NCBI GenBank assembly: GCA_964020085.1
Contig: OZ026604.1
Location: forward strand, 4,936,967 to 5,000,966
DNA length: 64,000 nt
From: Micromussa lordhowensis
Taxonomy: Eukaryota > Cnidaria > Anthozoa > Scleractinia > Lobophylliidae
Reading direction: 5' to 3'
The notes under the pieces are model-generated. The model did not search any database, was not told the origin of the DNA, and saw nothing but the letters and a program-made list of their open reading frames with translations. The position numbers and the translations under genes are program-made. This document shows positions 11,556-22,367 of this stretch, in pieces. Numbering within the stretch: the stretch's first letter is position 1; every line of letters begins with the position of its first letter.

Positions 11556-12784
11556 CTTTATTTATATAGCGCCGTTTCTACTAAAAAACCAACAGCGCTT
11601 AACAAAGCTACTTATTATAAACAAATAAACATTACTTTACTAATATGATAATTTACTTTTATAAAAACGAATAATTGTAAGGAAAGCAGAGATTTAAAAA
11701 GAACGATTAAATAAAAAAGTCTTAACTCTACTTTTAAAGGTACGTAGACATGATATGGCTCTAATATGATCAGGTAAATTATTCCAAAGTATAGGTGCGA
11801 TTACTGAAAAAGCACGCTTTCCATAAGTTTCAAGATTGTACTTTGGGACTACTAACAATTCTTTAGTGGCTGAGCGAAGTTTTCTAGTGGGCAAATGTTT
11901 AATTATAGTGTCCGTTAAATATTTAGGTCCAGTTTCATAATAGGCTTTAAAAGTCAAAATTAAAATCTTGAACTCTATTCTTGATTTAACTGGAAGCCAA
12001 TGCAGTTCTATCAATATCGGTGTAATGTGATCGTACTTCTTAGAATACGTGAGAAGACGGGCTGCGGCATTTTGCACGTATTGAAGCTTTTGCAGCATAT
12101 GTTGTGGTAGACCAGATAGTAGAGAGTTACAGTAATCAATTCGACAAGTTACAAAAGCGTGTATTAGTATTTCGCAGTTTTTGTGTGACAGGAACTTTCT
12201 GATAGTGGCCAAATTACGTAGATGATAGAAAGCTGTTTTGCAGAGTGAGTTCACCTGCCTGTTCATGGAGAGTGTATTATCAAACCATACGCCAATGTTT
12301 TTGGCTGACTCAGCCACTATGATCAATTCACTGCCTGCATAAATAGAGCTTAGCGGTGGGGGAGGCCGATGACGAGCGTTCAACACTAACAGCTCGGTTT
12401 TGTCATTATTAAGCATATATTAATAATCGGGGACCATTCAAATGAAAGCTAATATTTTAAGCAACAATTTAACGATTGTGCAATGTGGCTCTAAGTTCAT
12501 AGGTTTTCTATGATGATGGCTACGATAAATCACAACTGGTTCGTGGAACTAAACTTTCAAAGTCTCAACCGTTGAATGTGGTTCCCATTGGATAAAGACT
12601 AGGTCCTAACTGGGACAGACAGTGCTTGAAAACTTTAGGTTACACTTTTGACGATGAACCTCCGTTAACTAACTCCTGAATAGTCATTTTATTTGATTGT
12701 TTTTGTAGGTCGGCTGATGGCAAACGAACAAGCAGAACGGCAAGAACTACGTTTTCTAGGAACTATTTCCAAAACACTGTTTGA
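4180..12784 (+). CDS. Chitobiase-type GH20 beta-N-acetylhexosaminidase (paralogue 1)
   Basis: Eight exons: 4180-4243, 4896-5570, 5721-6148, 6920-7633, 8550-8781, 9504-9756, 10324-10458 and 12709-12784. They total 2577 nt and encode 858 aa; all junctions are GT/AG with phases 1,1,0,0,1,2,2. The start at 4180 gives a signal peptide (ITFECLLAAVLCQA, likely cut near residue 26). Domains in order: CHB_HEX carbohydrate-binding region (about 35-195), GH20b (about 225-345), GH20 barrel (about 346-770) and CHB_HEX_C (about 780-850). The HFGGDEVP motif places the catalytic Asp-Glu pair at 535/536; YRG Arg336, HLTDDEGW and WEDG (Trp584) are also present. The family removes terminal GlcNAc from chito-oligosaccharides by substrate-assisted retention. 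The protein ends NYFQNTV, so it is probably secreted and soluble. The architecture is bacterial-chitobiase-like, not lysosomal HEXA/HEXB-like. Confidence 0.9.
6186..6670. repeat. CAGA-rich micro/minisatellite in intron 3
   Basis: Long runs of cagacagacaggcagg are interspersed with four near-identical copies of a block containing gattagccatcactgtag, near 6214, 6340, 6485 and 6567. This is higher-order repetition of a tetranucleotide satellite. The 118-aa reverse-strand ORF across it is a repeat artefact. Confidence 0.85.
7692..7806. mobile_element. Short MITE in intron 4
   Basis: The two ends are imperfect inverted repeats, ccaattccctctatga and its counterpart tcatatagggaattgg, each followed inward by a ctgcaggcg-like block. 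About 115 bp with no coding content. Superfamily is unknown. Confidence 0.6.
7921..8205 (-). mobile_element. tRNA-derived SINE, family D
   Basis: Read on the minus strand, it begins with a tRNA-like head (tgtagctcagtggttgtaac as box A, cacgggttcgtg as box B), followed by a body and ending in a TTTA repeat tail, seen as aataaataaataaata at 7924-7945. It lies in intron 4 of the first hexosaminidase gene. Confidence 0.65.
8206..8549. other. Remainder of intron 4
   Basis: AT-rich intronic sequence ending in the acceptor of exon 5 (cacttcag at 8542-8549). Nothing else recognised. Confidence 0.5.
8842..9470 (+). mobile_element. SINE family A, copy 2, split by a MITE
   Basis: The 5' half (box region, gacattgtgttgtgttcttg, tacaaatgagtacctg) and the 3' half (gtacctgtgaatttaatg, ctgggggtaaccctgcga, catcccatccaggg) align with the other family A copies. 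They are separated by the element at 8977-9314. Confidence 0.8.
8977..9314. mobile_element. MITE inserted in a SINE
   Basis: 338 bp. The outermost 21 bases are perfect inverted repeats (caggagcc...ggctcctg), and the inverted similarity continues imperfectly for about 75 bp, to ctatttttag and ctaaaaatag. It is flanked on both sides by gtacctg (8970-8976 and 9315-9321), an apparent 7-bp target duplication of SINE sequence. The DNA-transposon superfamily is not assignable from this. Confidence 0.8.
10733..11152 (-). pseudogene. Penelope-like element fragment, GIY-YIG endonuclease region
   Basis: On the minus strand, 11149-11050 translates to a peptide containing NVIYMIQCTKCN and LQYIGETKRRL, the GIY and YIG motifs of the endonuclease of Penelope-like retroelements. 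The frame then degenerates. Further 3' lies cctgaagaaggctggtgttg, resembling the 3' non-coding part of these elements. The fragment interrupts the 106-bp satellite. The reverse-transcriptase part is absent, so this is a dead 5'-truncated copy. Confidence 0.75.
11512..12424 (-). pseudogene. LINE fragment, reverse-transcriptase C-terminal part
   Basis: An open frame at 11694-12416 (minus, 240 aa) starts MLNNDKTELLVL and contains KNIGVWFD, CRIDYCNSLLSGLP, LQYVQNAAARLL and LHWLPVKSRIEFKIL. These are typical of the reverse-transcriptase thumb and C-terminal region of CR1/L2/Jockey-like non-LTR elements. A 3' region and an ATT-repeat tail (AAT run on the plus strand, about 11517-11553) follow. The fragment is 5'-truncated and lies cleanly inside the 106-bp satellite. 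The frame is intact over this part, suggesting a fairly recent insertion. Confidence 0.85.
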
Positions 12785-12856
12785 AATATCTACACACCAT
12801 ATTTCATTAAATAGCCTCTATTCATAACATTTCTGTTTTACCAGTATTCACACCTC

Positions 12857-12862
12857 AATAAA
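12857..12862 (+). terminator. Poly(A) signal of hexosaminidase paralogue 1
   Basis: AATAAA lies 73 bp after the stop codon at 12782-12784. Confidence 0.65.
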
Positions 12863-12869
12863 ATATTTT

Positions 12870-13921
12870 CTTAAGAAATGTTTGTTGATGTTTTTGAGTT
12901 GGATAGATTGGGAGGTTTTTTTTTAACAGCGGGCAAAGCTAGCAAAGCAAAGCTCAGTGACACTTCTCGCTTACATCTGCCCACGTCGATGTCGCAATAT
13001 ATGTATGTATTGATGTTGTGGTGGTAATTAGCCAATTGAATTTCAATCAATTTGTTTTTTTTTGTTTTATCAAGTTAGATGTGGTTAGGGACACCATAAG
13101 AAGATAATACGTTAAAGGAATCTGACTTTTGCTTTTAACTTAGCGTAAACGCTCAGGTTAACTGTATGAAAACAAATAATTGTCGTGGTGATGTTTATCA
13201 TACAACGAATATCTGCATATCTCTCCAGTGACAAATAAGAACTGATATATTCACGACCATTCAGCTACTTGTACTTGCCTCGTTTTTCGCGGGCTGACGT
13301 GGCTGTCACTGCCAGGGCAAACATTGCGAAATCTGAGCAGTGACATTTGACATATTTCAGTTTCTCAGTAACTACGTTGAACAATTCAAATCATCCGACA
13401 GTTGTGTAAGTTTCGAATGCTATGTGTTGCAAATGATCAATTTGTCAACTGTTTGCAGCTGAGAGCTTTTGCTAAAACGTTGTGCAGTGAAAAACGTACA
13501 GTACGTGGTCTAGCAAATCGCTGCTCTCGGAGATGAAGGTTGTGAATCTTATCACCTTTGTTTGCTGATGGTAAACATCGTTTGTCAACATTTAAACAGA
13601 CTGATATCTGTGGTTTGAATTTTGTGACGTAACATAGAGGCTTTCGGCGTTTTATGAGCTTCAAGTGTCCCTTGAACTACCAATCCCTCCTACATTGCAA
13701 GCAGAAATGTCAACTAGCATTTGATTTGGTAGAAAGTGTAGCGAGAGGCACTAAACGGGCCAAAATCACGAGCTTGCCTTCGACGGTTTCACTGATTTGT
13801 TCTTTCCCTTCCATTGATTTCTGAGTCAGCATGAAGGAATATGGAACATAAATGATACACTCGATTACAAGTTGGTGTAAGGTAAAGTTAAAACGCAGCA
13901 ATGAGTTCCTCGTTTTTGGTG
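12870..13921. other. Spacer between the two hexosaminidase genes
   Basis: About 1 kb between the first gene's poly(A) signal and the start codon of the second. Several short ORFs have no recognisable domain. It presumably contains the second gene's promoter; no core element was identified. Confidence 0.5.
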
Positions 13922-16900
13922 ATGTTTCATCGATTGAGAACTGCAGGTTTGTATGTTCACTTTATAAAATAATGAATAACTAACCAATGTCTTCGCTTCT
14001 CCGAGTAGATTGTAGGGAAGAAGAAAGTCGGGAGTTAAATGAGACTCAAATAATACAAAGTCAAATTTGAATAAGCGTTACATTGAGAAAATACTGCTAT
14101 TTACTTTTCCTCAGTATGTAACCAATCAAAAAAACCTCTGACTCCAAAACGTGTGAGAAATTGCATAGAAACTACTGCATTTTGCAGTTGTTACTTTCCA
14201 TCCAGTTTGCCTCTAATATTAATACACCGCAGGCAACCTAAATATATGAGATTATTGATATTGCAGTTATTTCCTGGTTTCTCCTGGCCCCAGTTCTGAT
14301 ACGCGGAATTGAGCAAAGCGATATCAACTACATGGTCTCGAACCTGAAGGTTCGATATGACGTCATTGACAATCTCCGAACATCTTTGACGGACGAGGGA
14401 AAAACGTATCGTGCCCAGATCACTTTAACAAACGAGGGAGCAGTCGATATTACAACAGGAGACTGGGCACTGTACCTTTGCTCTATCCGTATGATAGAGC
14501 AAGAGAACACGGCTCATAATTCCCAGGGATTCAATCTCCCTGGGGGACAGGGAATCACTGTTACCCACATCAACGGATGTTTGTTCAAATTTGCACCTAA
14601 TAAAGATTTTCAAACGATGAAACACAACGACAGCCTCATTCTAACATTTAATGCCTCGTTCTGGTGCGCCTCTAAAACTGACGTAATGCCAAACTGGTAT
14701 ATAGCCGCTGACGGTTTGCAGGCTCGGACGATAATTAGCAGCGCTGGAGAGAAGCTTAGCTTTGTTGGACCGTTTGATACTTCCAAGAAATGGAAACGCT
14801 TTCCAAGCGACTTGTACGATCCGTACACACCAGAAAAACGCTTAGAGCTTGGTTTAGTAAAAGATCTCAAAAGAGCACCGAATATTGTGATTCCTACCCC
14901 GGTGGAAGTGGAACAAGATGATACAAAAAGAAAAGCTTTCTTTGGAACTGGAGACTGGATCGTTGTGGCGCCAAAAGAGCTGGATACAGAGGCCAAATAT
15001 TTAGCCAGTAAGGGTGGCGTTTACACACACACACTACTTGACTTAGTTATTTAAACACTTAGCTACTTATCAATAAGTTAGCTCTCGCAGTAGGCAGGAT
15101 CTGCCACTTAACCCTCGTCTATACCCGCGGTGTAGACTGTCATGTGACGAGAGCTAACCTAAAGTGGGAAAAATAAATTAACTGCTATGTCAAATTCGGA
15201 AACGCCTGGCAACAGCTAAAGTCGCTATTGCGTTTAATAAAACTATATTATCGATATCAAGTATTGTTACTGACGTGTAACAAGACAAATTCAGCGATAT
15301 TCGGGAGAACAGCAGCAGATTTATTAACACAATTTACGTACAAAACTTGATAGCGAGCGAACCCTAACATCTAACTCTTCGATAAGAATTACCGTGTTCA
15401 CAGCTAACTATCTCTCTTCTCTCTGGCACAGCCAGCTCGGAAAAAATCATTGAAAAAATCATTGACTGCAAAATATGCAAGAAGGCAAGCTAAAAGTTTC
15501 GTTCTAAACTCCAGCAGCTTTTCATTGCCAAATTAAAACCTCGTGGTTGCTAGTCCCACAATGCATGCCCATAAAAGGTCATAAGTTTAGCCTTGTGCCA
15601 TAATTGGCAACTGCACTAACACTTTCATGTGACAGTATGTCGATCTGACCAGTACCTTACTTTGCCCGTCGAGCGCGACTCACCGCAGCAAGTTTTTTAG
15701 ATGCTTCTCATCTTCAAGTTGTTTTACTTCAAAATTGGCACGAATTGATGCAGAAGACAGACCAAAGCAATTGCAATTTTACTTCAACTCAGTAATTCAT
15801 TATTTCTTCACCCTTATCCCAACTAGAGCTCAATTAATTTTCTATTTTCTGTCAAATGCACATTCTGATATCTTTTTATTTGCAGCAAAATACGTTATTT
15901 ATTTCTCAACAGAAAAACTGGGAATAAACGAGGTAACAACTGGTGCCAGTAGACGTCTTTTCCGAATCATCTTGCTGACAATTGGCAGTGTCACGATCCG
16001 AGATAAATACACCTCGAACAAGGAGGGTTATAAACTGGACGTTAACACCGACAAGATGTTCATTGAAATAACAGGAGTTACAGCAGCTGGAGCGTTCTGG
16101 GGTGTGCAGACATTATTAAGTATCACGCACGAAGGACAAGTCCCCAATATAGTAATCCACGATGGACCGAGATTTGAATACCGCGGGATGAGCTTGGATG
16201 TCGCCCGCAACTTTGTTGACAAGAAGGAAGTTTTTAAACTGCTTGAAGTCATGGCGATGTACAAGTTAAACAAGTTACATTTTCATTTAACGGACGATGA
16301 AGGATGGCGGTTGGAAATACCTGGTCTGCCGGAGTTAACTGAGGTTGTTATAGTGAGATAGATAGATTTGTGGAGGTGGCGTGGCCGAGTGGTTTAGGGC
16401 GCTGGATTTGAAATCTGGAGGTCCCTGGTTCAAATCCTCCACCCTACCGCTATCTGGATTTGTTCTCGGTAGTCCCGAGTTCAACTCCTCGACCGCGTTG
16501 TGTAAATAGCCAACTGGTCAGCCTCCCACCAGTTGGGATTCTTAACAGTTTATGTTCCATTTGAAATATTTGGTTGTTTATTTACAGTGTCCCCAATTAG
16601 CACAACCGTGCTAAATACATATGACACTTAAATAAAGTTATTATTATTATTATTATTATTATCTTACATGTACGATTGGGTTGAGAACCACTAGGAAGCC
16701 TGGAATTTTCCGAGTGCTTGGCAATGTTTTTTCCATAAAACTAATTTGAATAATTATTTTCCGAATAACTCTCCACATCTAGAATTTATCAGTCACTGTT
16801 TTGCCAAAATATGCATTTTTGCCATAAGCATGATGACGGAACTTGAGTAATTTCAGTTTCTACTTAATTTCCAAGATGGTGATCTAAATCTTCATTCTCT

Positions 16901-19900
16901 TTACAATGCCGATACACGTTCAAGGAGACAGGGATGAGAATGTAGATATTTATCAACTATGAGATGTATCATCAAATTCCCAGAAATAACATTAAATTGA
17001 AAGAATTGTAAGAGAATTGGCCAAAAAAAGGGAAAAAACAAAATAGTGTTTGGACTTATCCCACGAAACCATTGACAAACCCTGAGCACTTTGTTGTCAA
17101 ACAAACCTACAACGTTCTGTGTTCAATGTCACTAAAACTAAAAATTAATCTCATTTTCACAGATTGGCGGCAAGCGATGCCATGATCCACGTGAAAGAAT
17201 CTGCATTGCGTCGCAACTCGGTTCCGGCCCATTCACTGGGAATTCAGGATCTGGCTTTTATTCTACGAACGATTATCGCGAGATCTTACAGTATGCTCAA
17301 GAACGACACATCCAGGTTATCCCAGAGTTCGACATGCCTGGCCATGCTCATGCCGCCATAAAAGCTATGGACGCAAAGTTTGGAAATTTGTCGTCTAAAG
17401 GCTATTTAAAAGAAGCCGAAATGTATCGCCTTTCCGATAAAAACGACCAATCAAAGTATTTAAGTGCCCAATACTTCAAAGACAACTCCATCAATCCGTG
17501 CTTGGAGTCCACTTATAACTTCATTGAAAAGGTTGTCACCAGTGTCCAGAATCTCCACATTGGCATCCAGCCTCTTGCGATCTTTCACTTCGGTGGAGAT
17601 GAAGTTCCACTGGGAGCCTGGACCGGCTCACCCGCGTGCAAAGGACTGGCAAAGAAACTGGGACTGAATTTCACTGGCGAACATATTGTCAAAGAGCTCA
17701 TGGAGTATTTTGTTAGCCGTGTGTCTAATATCACGAATCAGCATGGCTTGGATCTCGCTGCTTGGGAGGATGGACTCATGGGAAGTAGTGAGAAACCTTT
17801 CAAACGCGACAAGCTATTCAATAATCATATTTTTGCCAACACTTGGGATAACGTTTGGGAGTTTGGAAAGGCGAACAGACCGTATAAGCTGGCAAATGCT
17901 GGGTACAAGGTGAGTGTTTAAAATGCGTTTTTACCATCAAGTAAAAATACCTAATGCGGAATCTACTCAGTGCAGTTAATCGACCAAAATTTAAGAATGG
18001 GCTAACGAGTGTCCGCCATGTTCTTGGAAGATGAAAACGTATCGCTTAACTGAGAGAACATTTTTACAAACGTTTTACATCAAGTTTTACACTAAGTACA
18101 CTAAGTTGTTTCAATCGCTACCTTTTAATTTGACTCTTCCTCTTATCACTAGGATGGGATGGCCATTTGAGGCGGGTCTGTTGCCTGTCGTACTTATTTC
18201 CTTATTTTATTTTACCCAAGTTGTGTCCTTGTCACTTACGAAACACCGGCAGGTCAATAAACAGCTTTTTTCTTAGAAGATTTCAAGATATCAGTGTCCT
18301 GCATTGTAGGACAAAAATCATTTCAATCTATGAAGTGGATACGAGAATAAAGATTTTCTCCCACGATATTATTTCCTAATCATGAACTGGGCAATAACTA
18401 ACTTATTTTCGCGGTGATAATAGGTGGTGATGACCCAAGCGACTCACTTATTTTTTGATCACCCATACGAACCTGACCCGGAGGAACGCGGTTATTACTG
18501 GGCCACTAGATTCACCAACACCAAGAAAACGTTTGGTTTCATGCCTAATAATCTTTATGCCAATGCTGATGTGAAGAGAAATGGAGAACCGATCAAGGAC
18601 TTGTGTCAGAACATGTACAAGGATAAATGTGTGTCCTTGAACAAGCCTGAAAATATTGCAGGTAATACTCCATTTTACAGTTCTGTGCTTAGTGGTCAGG
18701 CCTTTGCACAGATGCGAGGCTAGAGTTGACGTTGTTATGGTACAAGCCTTGTTACTTTTCAAACGTAAATTATTACGTTATTATGCTAACTAGTTTCCAG
18801 TCCTTATCATTACAAGGTTAATCAAACCTCGCTCCCATGCATACGCTAGGTTACATGTCACAGAATTGTAAAATGGTCGTAAACAAAACTCTTTCTTAAA
18901 CAGTGACTTACCACGAAAGAGAGTCAGAACGAGCTTCCATTGATTGACTGAAAAATACGTATTCTATCATTTACCTAAATAAATAAAACAACTGACCATG
19001 CATACGGCTGGCGCACCTGAAATTTGAATTGACCAATCAGGATGAACGTTAACAGGAAAGTCATTGAAGTCGGGTAACTTTTCCCACTAAAGACGTCATT
19101 GAATATTCACGAAACGAAATTTATAATTCCAAAAACCGTATCAGGCTGTAAAAAGTGAAAAATATGAAATATTTTGTCTCGAAGCTTTCAATTTGGCCTC
19201 AAAATTGGGTCGCCTTCGCACATTTCCCTTTCGTAAACGGTCTTTGCCATTTTCGCGCCGTCCGACACTTAAAAATTTTTTACAACTGTACACGAATTTT
19301 TCTCTACTAAATTAAAGAAAAAGGAAAATTTGCAAGTAACCACCTAGTATCGAACCCGGAACCTCTTTTTCCTGACATCCCTCCTATACAACTACACTAC
19401 CAGGTTGATCCGCCAAATTTCCCCAAAATTTAATTATAAAACGTGACATTCTTAAACATTAATAATAGAGTTGCCCCAAACATCAAATAAGAGCTAACCG
19501 CAAGCAAACCAGTGTGAATATGAACAATTAAGCATTTGGTGAGTGCATTCTACTCCATCAACAAATTATACCAGTTTCTACCTTGTCCAGGCCTAAACTA
19601 AAGCAGATATGGCATCAACCAATTACGAAAATGGCATCGACCGTTTAAAATGGCATAAACCGTTTACGAAAATGGCATCGACCGTTAAAAATGACATAGA
19701 CCGTTTACGAAAGGGAAATCAGCGTCGCCTTCTTCTGACAACTCACTCGTAGGTCGACGAGTGTCGCCAGGTAGGAAAATAGTTGTGTTATTGTGAACGG
19801 AATATATTGTTCCTCGTCAAATTAAACCCAGAAATCTCGAGGTAAGTATTAGAAGCAACTTAAGCTCTATATTTATATTTGTAAGCTGCGAAGAAAAAAA

Positions 19901-21596
19901 GTACTATCGTGTTGTTTAAGTAGAACAGTTCGGCTTTGACTGTCGCTCGTACTGTGGGCGGCGCGCAGTCGCCGTATGCAAGGGAAGGAGGTTTTTTTGC
20001 ATAATTTTAGTAGAACTTTATTCATATCGTCATCTTCTATACCCTTTGAATCGCCAAAGACTAGCAGTCTCACGCGGGCTCTTGTTTCAGGCATGTCAGG
20101 AGCATTTTGGAGCGAGACTGTGAGAACTCCTGAACAGCTACACTCGCTCATTTACCCCCGCCTGCTTGCTTTGGCCGAGAGGGCATGGCACAAGGCTGAG
20201 TGGGAGAACGTCACTGACAAAACCGCGAGGAACAAGGCTCAAGCCGAGGACTGGGAGCGATTCTCCAACACACTGGGATACAAAGAGCTTGCACGTCTCG
20301 ACAAGCAAAATATCAAGTACCATCTTTCTCCCCCAGGGGCAATGTAAGTTGAACAAAATGCGCGAGAAAGAAATTTGTCGGTTAGTGACAAGACTTTCCG
20401 AGGTCTCCCAATAGAAGTCGAACCCAGGGTCCTCCGGTCGAAATACAAAACTGTTGTGCTGTTAGTCACCAAGGCGCCACACAAATCTGGCCGTATTAAT
20501 GGAGTGGCCGTTGAAAGGGGTACTTTAAATAAAAAAAATGACTGACTGAGCTTCCGTTCGGTCCGGGCAACTGGCCGCATTAACAAGGTGGAGTAAGGCG
20601 GAGTTCCATTGCATCTGTGTTTTCTCATTTTGTCTAAATAATGCTAGAGAAGGCATCGAACAAAAGTATAGCTCAGTAAAAATTTAACCATATTTTCGAT
20701 GCTATTGTATGACCAAAATACCCTTAAAATAGAGACAATACATGTAGCTTTTTAAACTCTTCGGCCTCATTAAGGCGGGGGTAAACGTGAAGGCTGTTTC
20801 GGCGTCGCTTAACACGGCCTTTCTGCCCTTGGTCACGTTTCAAGCGACACTAAATCTCTCTGCTTATCTCATTAACCACTGTTCGGCGGTTTTGTGTAAA
20901 TTTTTGGGTGATTTTTGGGCATTTTGGGAAAGAGATATCTTTTCTCAACAGATAGGTTAAATTGAGGAAAATATGAAATGTTGAAGATTTGATGGATTTG
21001 GAAAATTGAAATTTGAAGTAAAGAATTAGTAGACGGATACCAAAGAGTCCCCTTCCAACCTCGGGCTCTCTTTTGCGGGGATCAATTGTCTGGTAGTGTT
21101 TCCAACCCATCTTAATCCTAACAATTTCCTTTTAATATTACTTCAAATTTCACTCCTATACATGTTTACCCCAGCCGTTAGTGCTTGCAGTTTTAAAATT
21201 CTGTAATTTTAACTTTGAATGTTTCCGCTTCACAGAGTTAAGGACGGCAGGCTCAAGGTCAGTGCCATCATCCCAGGACTTAGAGTCCAGTACACCACGG
21301 ACAATGGCCACACGTGGCGTGACGTCAGTGATGAAATCCTTCTGTCACAGAGCGTGAAGATTGGCACCAGGTTGGTAACGTCAATTCGATGACGTCATAG
21401 ATTTTTTCTCGTTGGAGTTATGCAGAAACCTCGTTTCTGTTTTTTTCTCCACAGGTCAGCGGATCGCCGTCGTTTAAGCAGGCTTGTAGAGATCAAATTC
21501 CAAGAGAAAAACACAAAATCCAGCCTCGGGAGCCTGGTTCTGAGCATGGAATTCTCTCTCCTGTTTCTTGCGTCACTAATGCTTTCATGGCTTTAA
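13922..21596 (+). CDS. Chitobiase-type GH20 beta-N-acetylhexosaminidase (paralogue 2)
   Basis: Eight exons: 13922-13946, 14267-15007, 15886-16343, 17163-17909, 18424-18661, 20091-20343, 21236-21370 and 21455-21596. They total 2739 nt and encode 912 aa, with the same phases (1,1,0,0,1,2,2) as paralogue 1; exons 6 and 7 have identical lengths. The tiny first exon encodes MFHRLRTA and, with VISWFLLAPVLIRG, forms a signal peptide. Same domain order: CHB_HEX, GH20b, GH20, CHB_HEX_C. HFGGDEVP gives catalytic Asp554-Glu555; YRG Arg355, HLTDDEGW and WEDG are conserved. Unlike paralogue 1 it ends with a longer tail finishing FSLLFLASLMLSWL, a possible GPI-anchor signal or membrane segment. The exon 3 donor is uncertain: GTTGTT at 16344 fits the protein alignment, while GTGAGA at 16353 would add three residues. 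Confidence 0.88.
15008..15885. other. Intron 2 of paralogue 2
   Basis: Contains a direct repeat of aaaaaatcattg near 15438-15464 and no recognised mobile element. The ORF that opens at 15735 is the intron read through into exon 3 and does not define a start. Confidence 0.5.
16377..16665 (+). mobile_element. tRNA-Ser-like SINE, family B
   Basis: The head, ggcgtggccgagtggttt with anticodon-arm sequence ggatttgaaatct and box B tggttcaaatcctcc, resembles tRNA-Ser(TGA), but the long variable arm of a real serine tRNA is missing. A body follows with caactggtcagcctcccacc and gtgtccccaattag, then acttaaataaagtta and a TTA-repeat tail. It lies directly after exon 3 of paralogue 2. It is a SINE, not a functional tRNA gene. 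Confidence 0.75.
16666..17162. other. Intron 3 remainder, paralogue 2
   Basis: AT-rich intron sequence; nothing recognised. It ends with the acceptor ttttcacag at 17154-17162. Confidence 0.5.
17910..18423. other. Intron 4 of paralogue 2
   Basis: Intron sequence with two chance ORFs (18031-18276 and 18167-18379) that have no recognisable domain. Confidence 0.5.
18662..20090. other. Intron 5 of paralogue 2
   Basis: Holds a degenerate repeat near 19600-19720 (aaaatggcatcgaccg repeated about three times, interleaved with accgtttacgaaa) and a tRNA-derived relic at about 19340-19425 on the minus strand. The remainder is unrecognised. Confidence 0.5.
19340..19425 (-). repeat. tRNA-derived relic
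   Basis: On the minus strand a box B-like ccgggttcgatac is preceded by tggtagtgtagttgta. It resembles the head of a SINE; no body was recognised. Confidence 0.4.
20398..20482 (-). repeat. tRNA-derived relic in intron 6
   Basis: The minus strand reads gtgtggcgccttggtgacta, then about 35 bp later ccctgggttcgacttc, a tRNA-like box A/box B arrangement. Probably a SINE head or tRNA pseudogene. Confidence 0.4.
20483..21235. other. Intron 6 remainder, paralogue 2
   Basis: Nothing recognised beyond the tRNA-like relic upstream; ends at the acceptor ttcacag (21229-21235). Confidence 0.5.
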
Positions 21597-21932
21597 ACTG
21601 ATTGTAGAGAGTACGAAATTTTCAATGGTGTTTAGTTATGTCGGAGAGATTTTATGTGAAATTTGTATTTGCCGTATCTTTTTGTACTTCAATAAGTGAT
21701 AAACTGACAAAACTTTGTGTACGATCTTTGAACATGGGCTCCTGATTGACTCTTCTTCCCAGTGTCGCGAAGAGATAGGGACATTATAACCTGTTGCCCT
21801 CTGATTTGCTGCGCTGAGGGCTAATAGCTTGCTTAGTTCCGAGAGAAAATGGTTGCGTCAAAGTCCTTTTACGTCGAGTTCTATGGCTGGTTTGCAGTGT
21901 CACGCCATCAAAAATAAAAATCGTAACCATTC

Positions 21933-21938
21933 AATAAA
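21933..21938 (+). terminator. Candidate poly(A) signal of paralogue 2
   Basis: AATAAA 337 bp after the stop codon at 21594-21596; another AATAAA-like site occurs near 21913. Which one is used cannot be told. Confidence 0.4.
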
Positions 21939-22367
21939 ATAAGTCACGAAGCTAGAATATGAAGGATGATTACTAATTACTCGGGCTTCCGTGGAAATTT
22001 TTAGCCGTAAAGTTATCGCCTAAGGCGACACAAAACGATTTGTTTACAATTGCTAAGTTACGTAAAAGTTCTTGAATTAAAACAATGTCAATAAAATTCT
22101 GTAAAATATCTTACAGAATGGTTTCAAATGCAGGAAGAATTCACAACTCCTTTTGAAGAAATGTCGGCAGAGCAACTCAACAAGTGCCTTTAAAAGTTTA
22201 ACCTGTCCGCTAGAAAACGAGACGGCAGTATTTATAACATGCTCAGGTCCCTTACTGCAATTCGGGCCGCTTTGGACCGCCACTTGAGAAGTCCTCCGTT
22301 GTTCAGAATGTGGTGGTTTTCGCTGTGTTTACCGTGCTGTCGTTTCGCTAAACACACGAGGCACGTT

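Larger units (their letters stand above)
10540..12475 (+). repeat. 106-bp minisatellite in intron 7, twice interrupted
   Basis: The motif ccattcaaatgaaagct recurs at 10571, 10677, 11203, 11309, 11415 and 12435. The first two and the next three are each spaced by exactly 106 bp, and the larger gaps correspond to two inserted retroelements. Short ORFs at 11199-11493 are the satellite read through and are not genes. Confidence 0.85.

Noticed and set aside
11694..12416. Host gene encoding a 240-aa protein
   Set aside because: Motifs are those of a non-LTR retrotransposon reverse transcriptase, with a 3' simple-repeat tail and insertion in a satellite.
16377..16450. Functional tRNA-Ser(TGA)
   Set aside because: It lacks the long variable arm and is followed by a SINE body and TTA-repeat tail.
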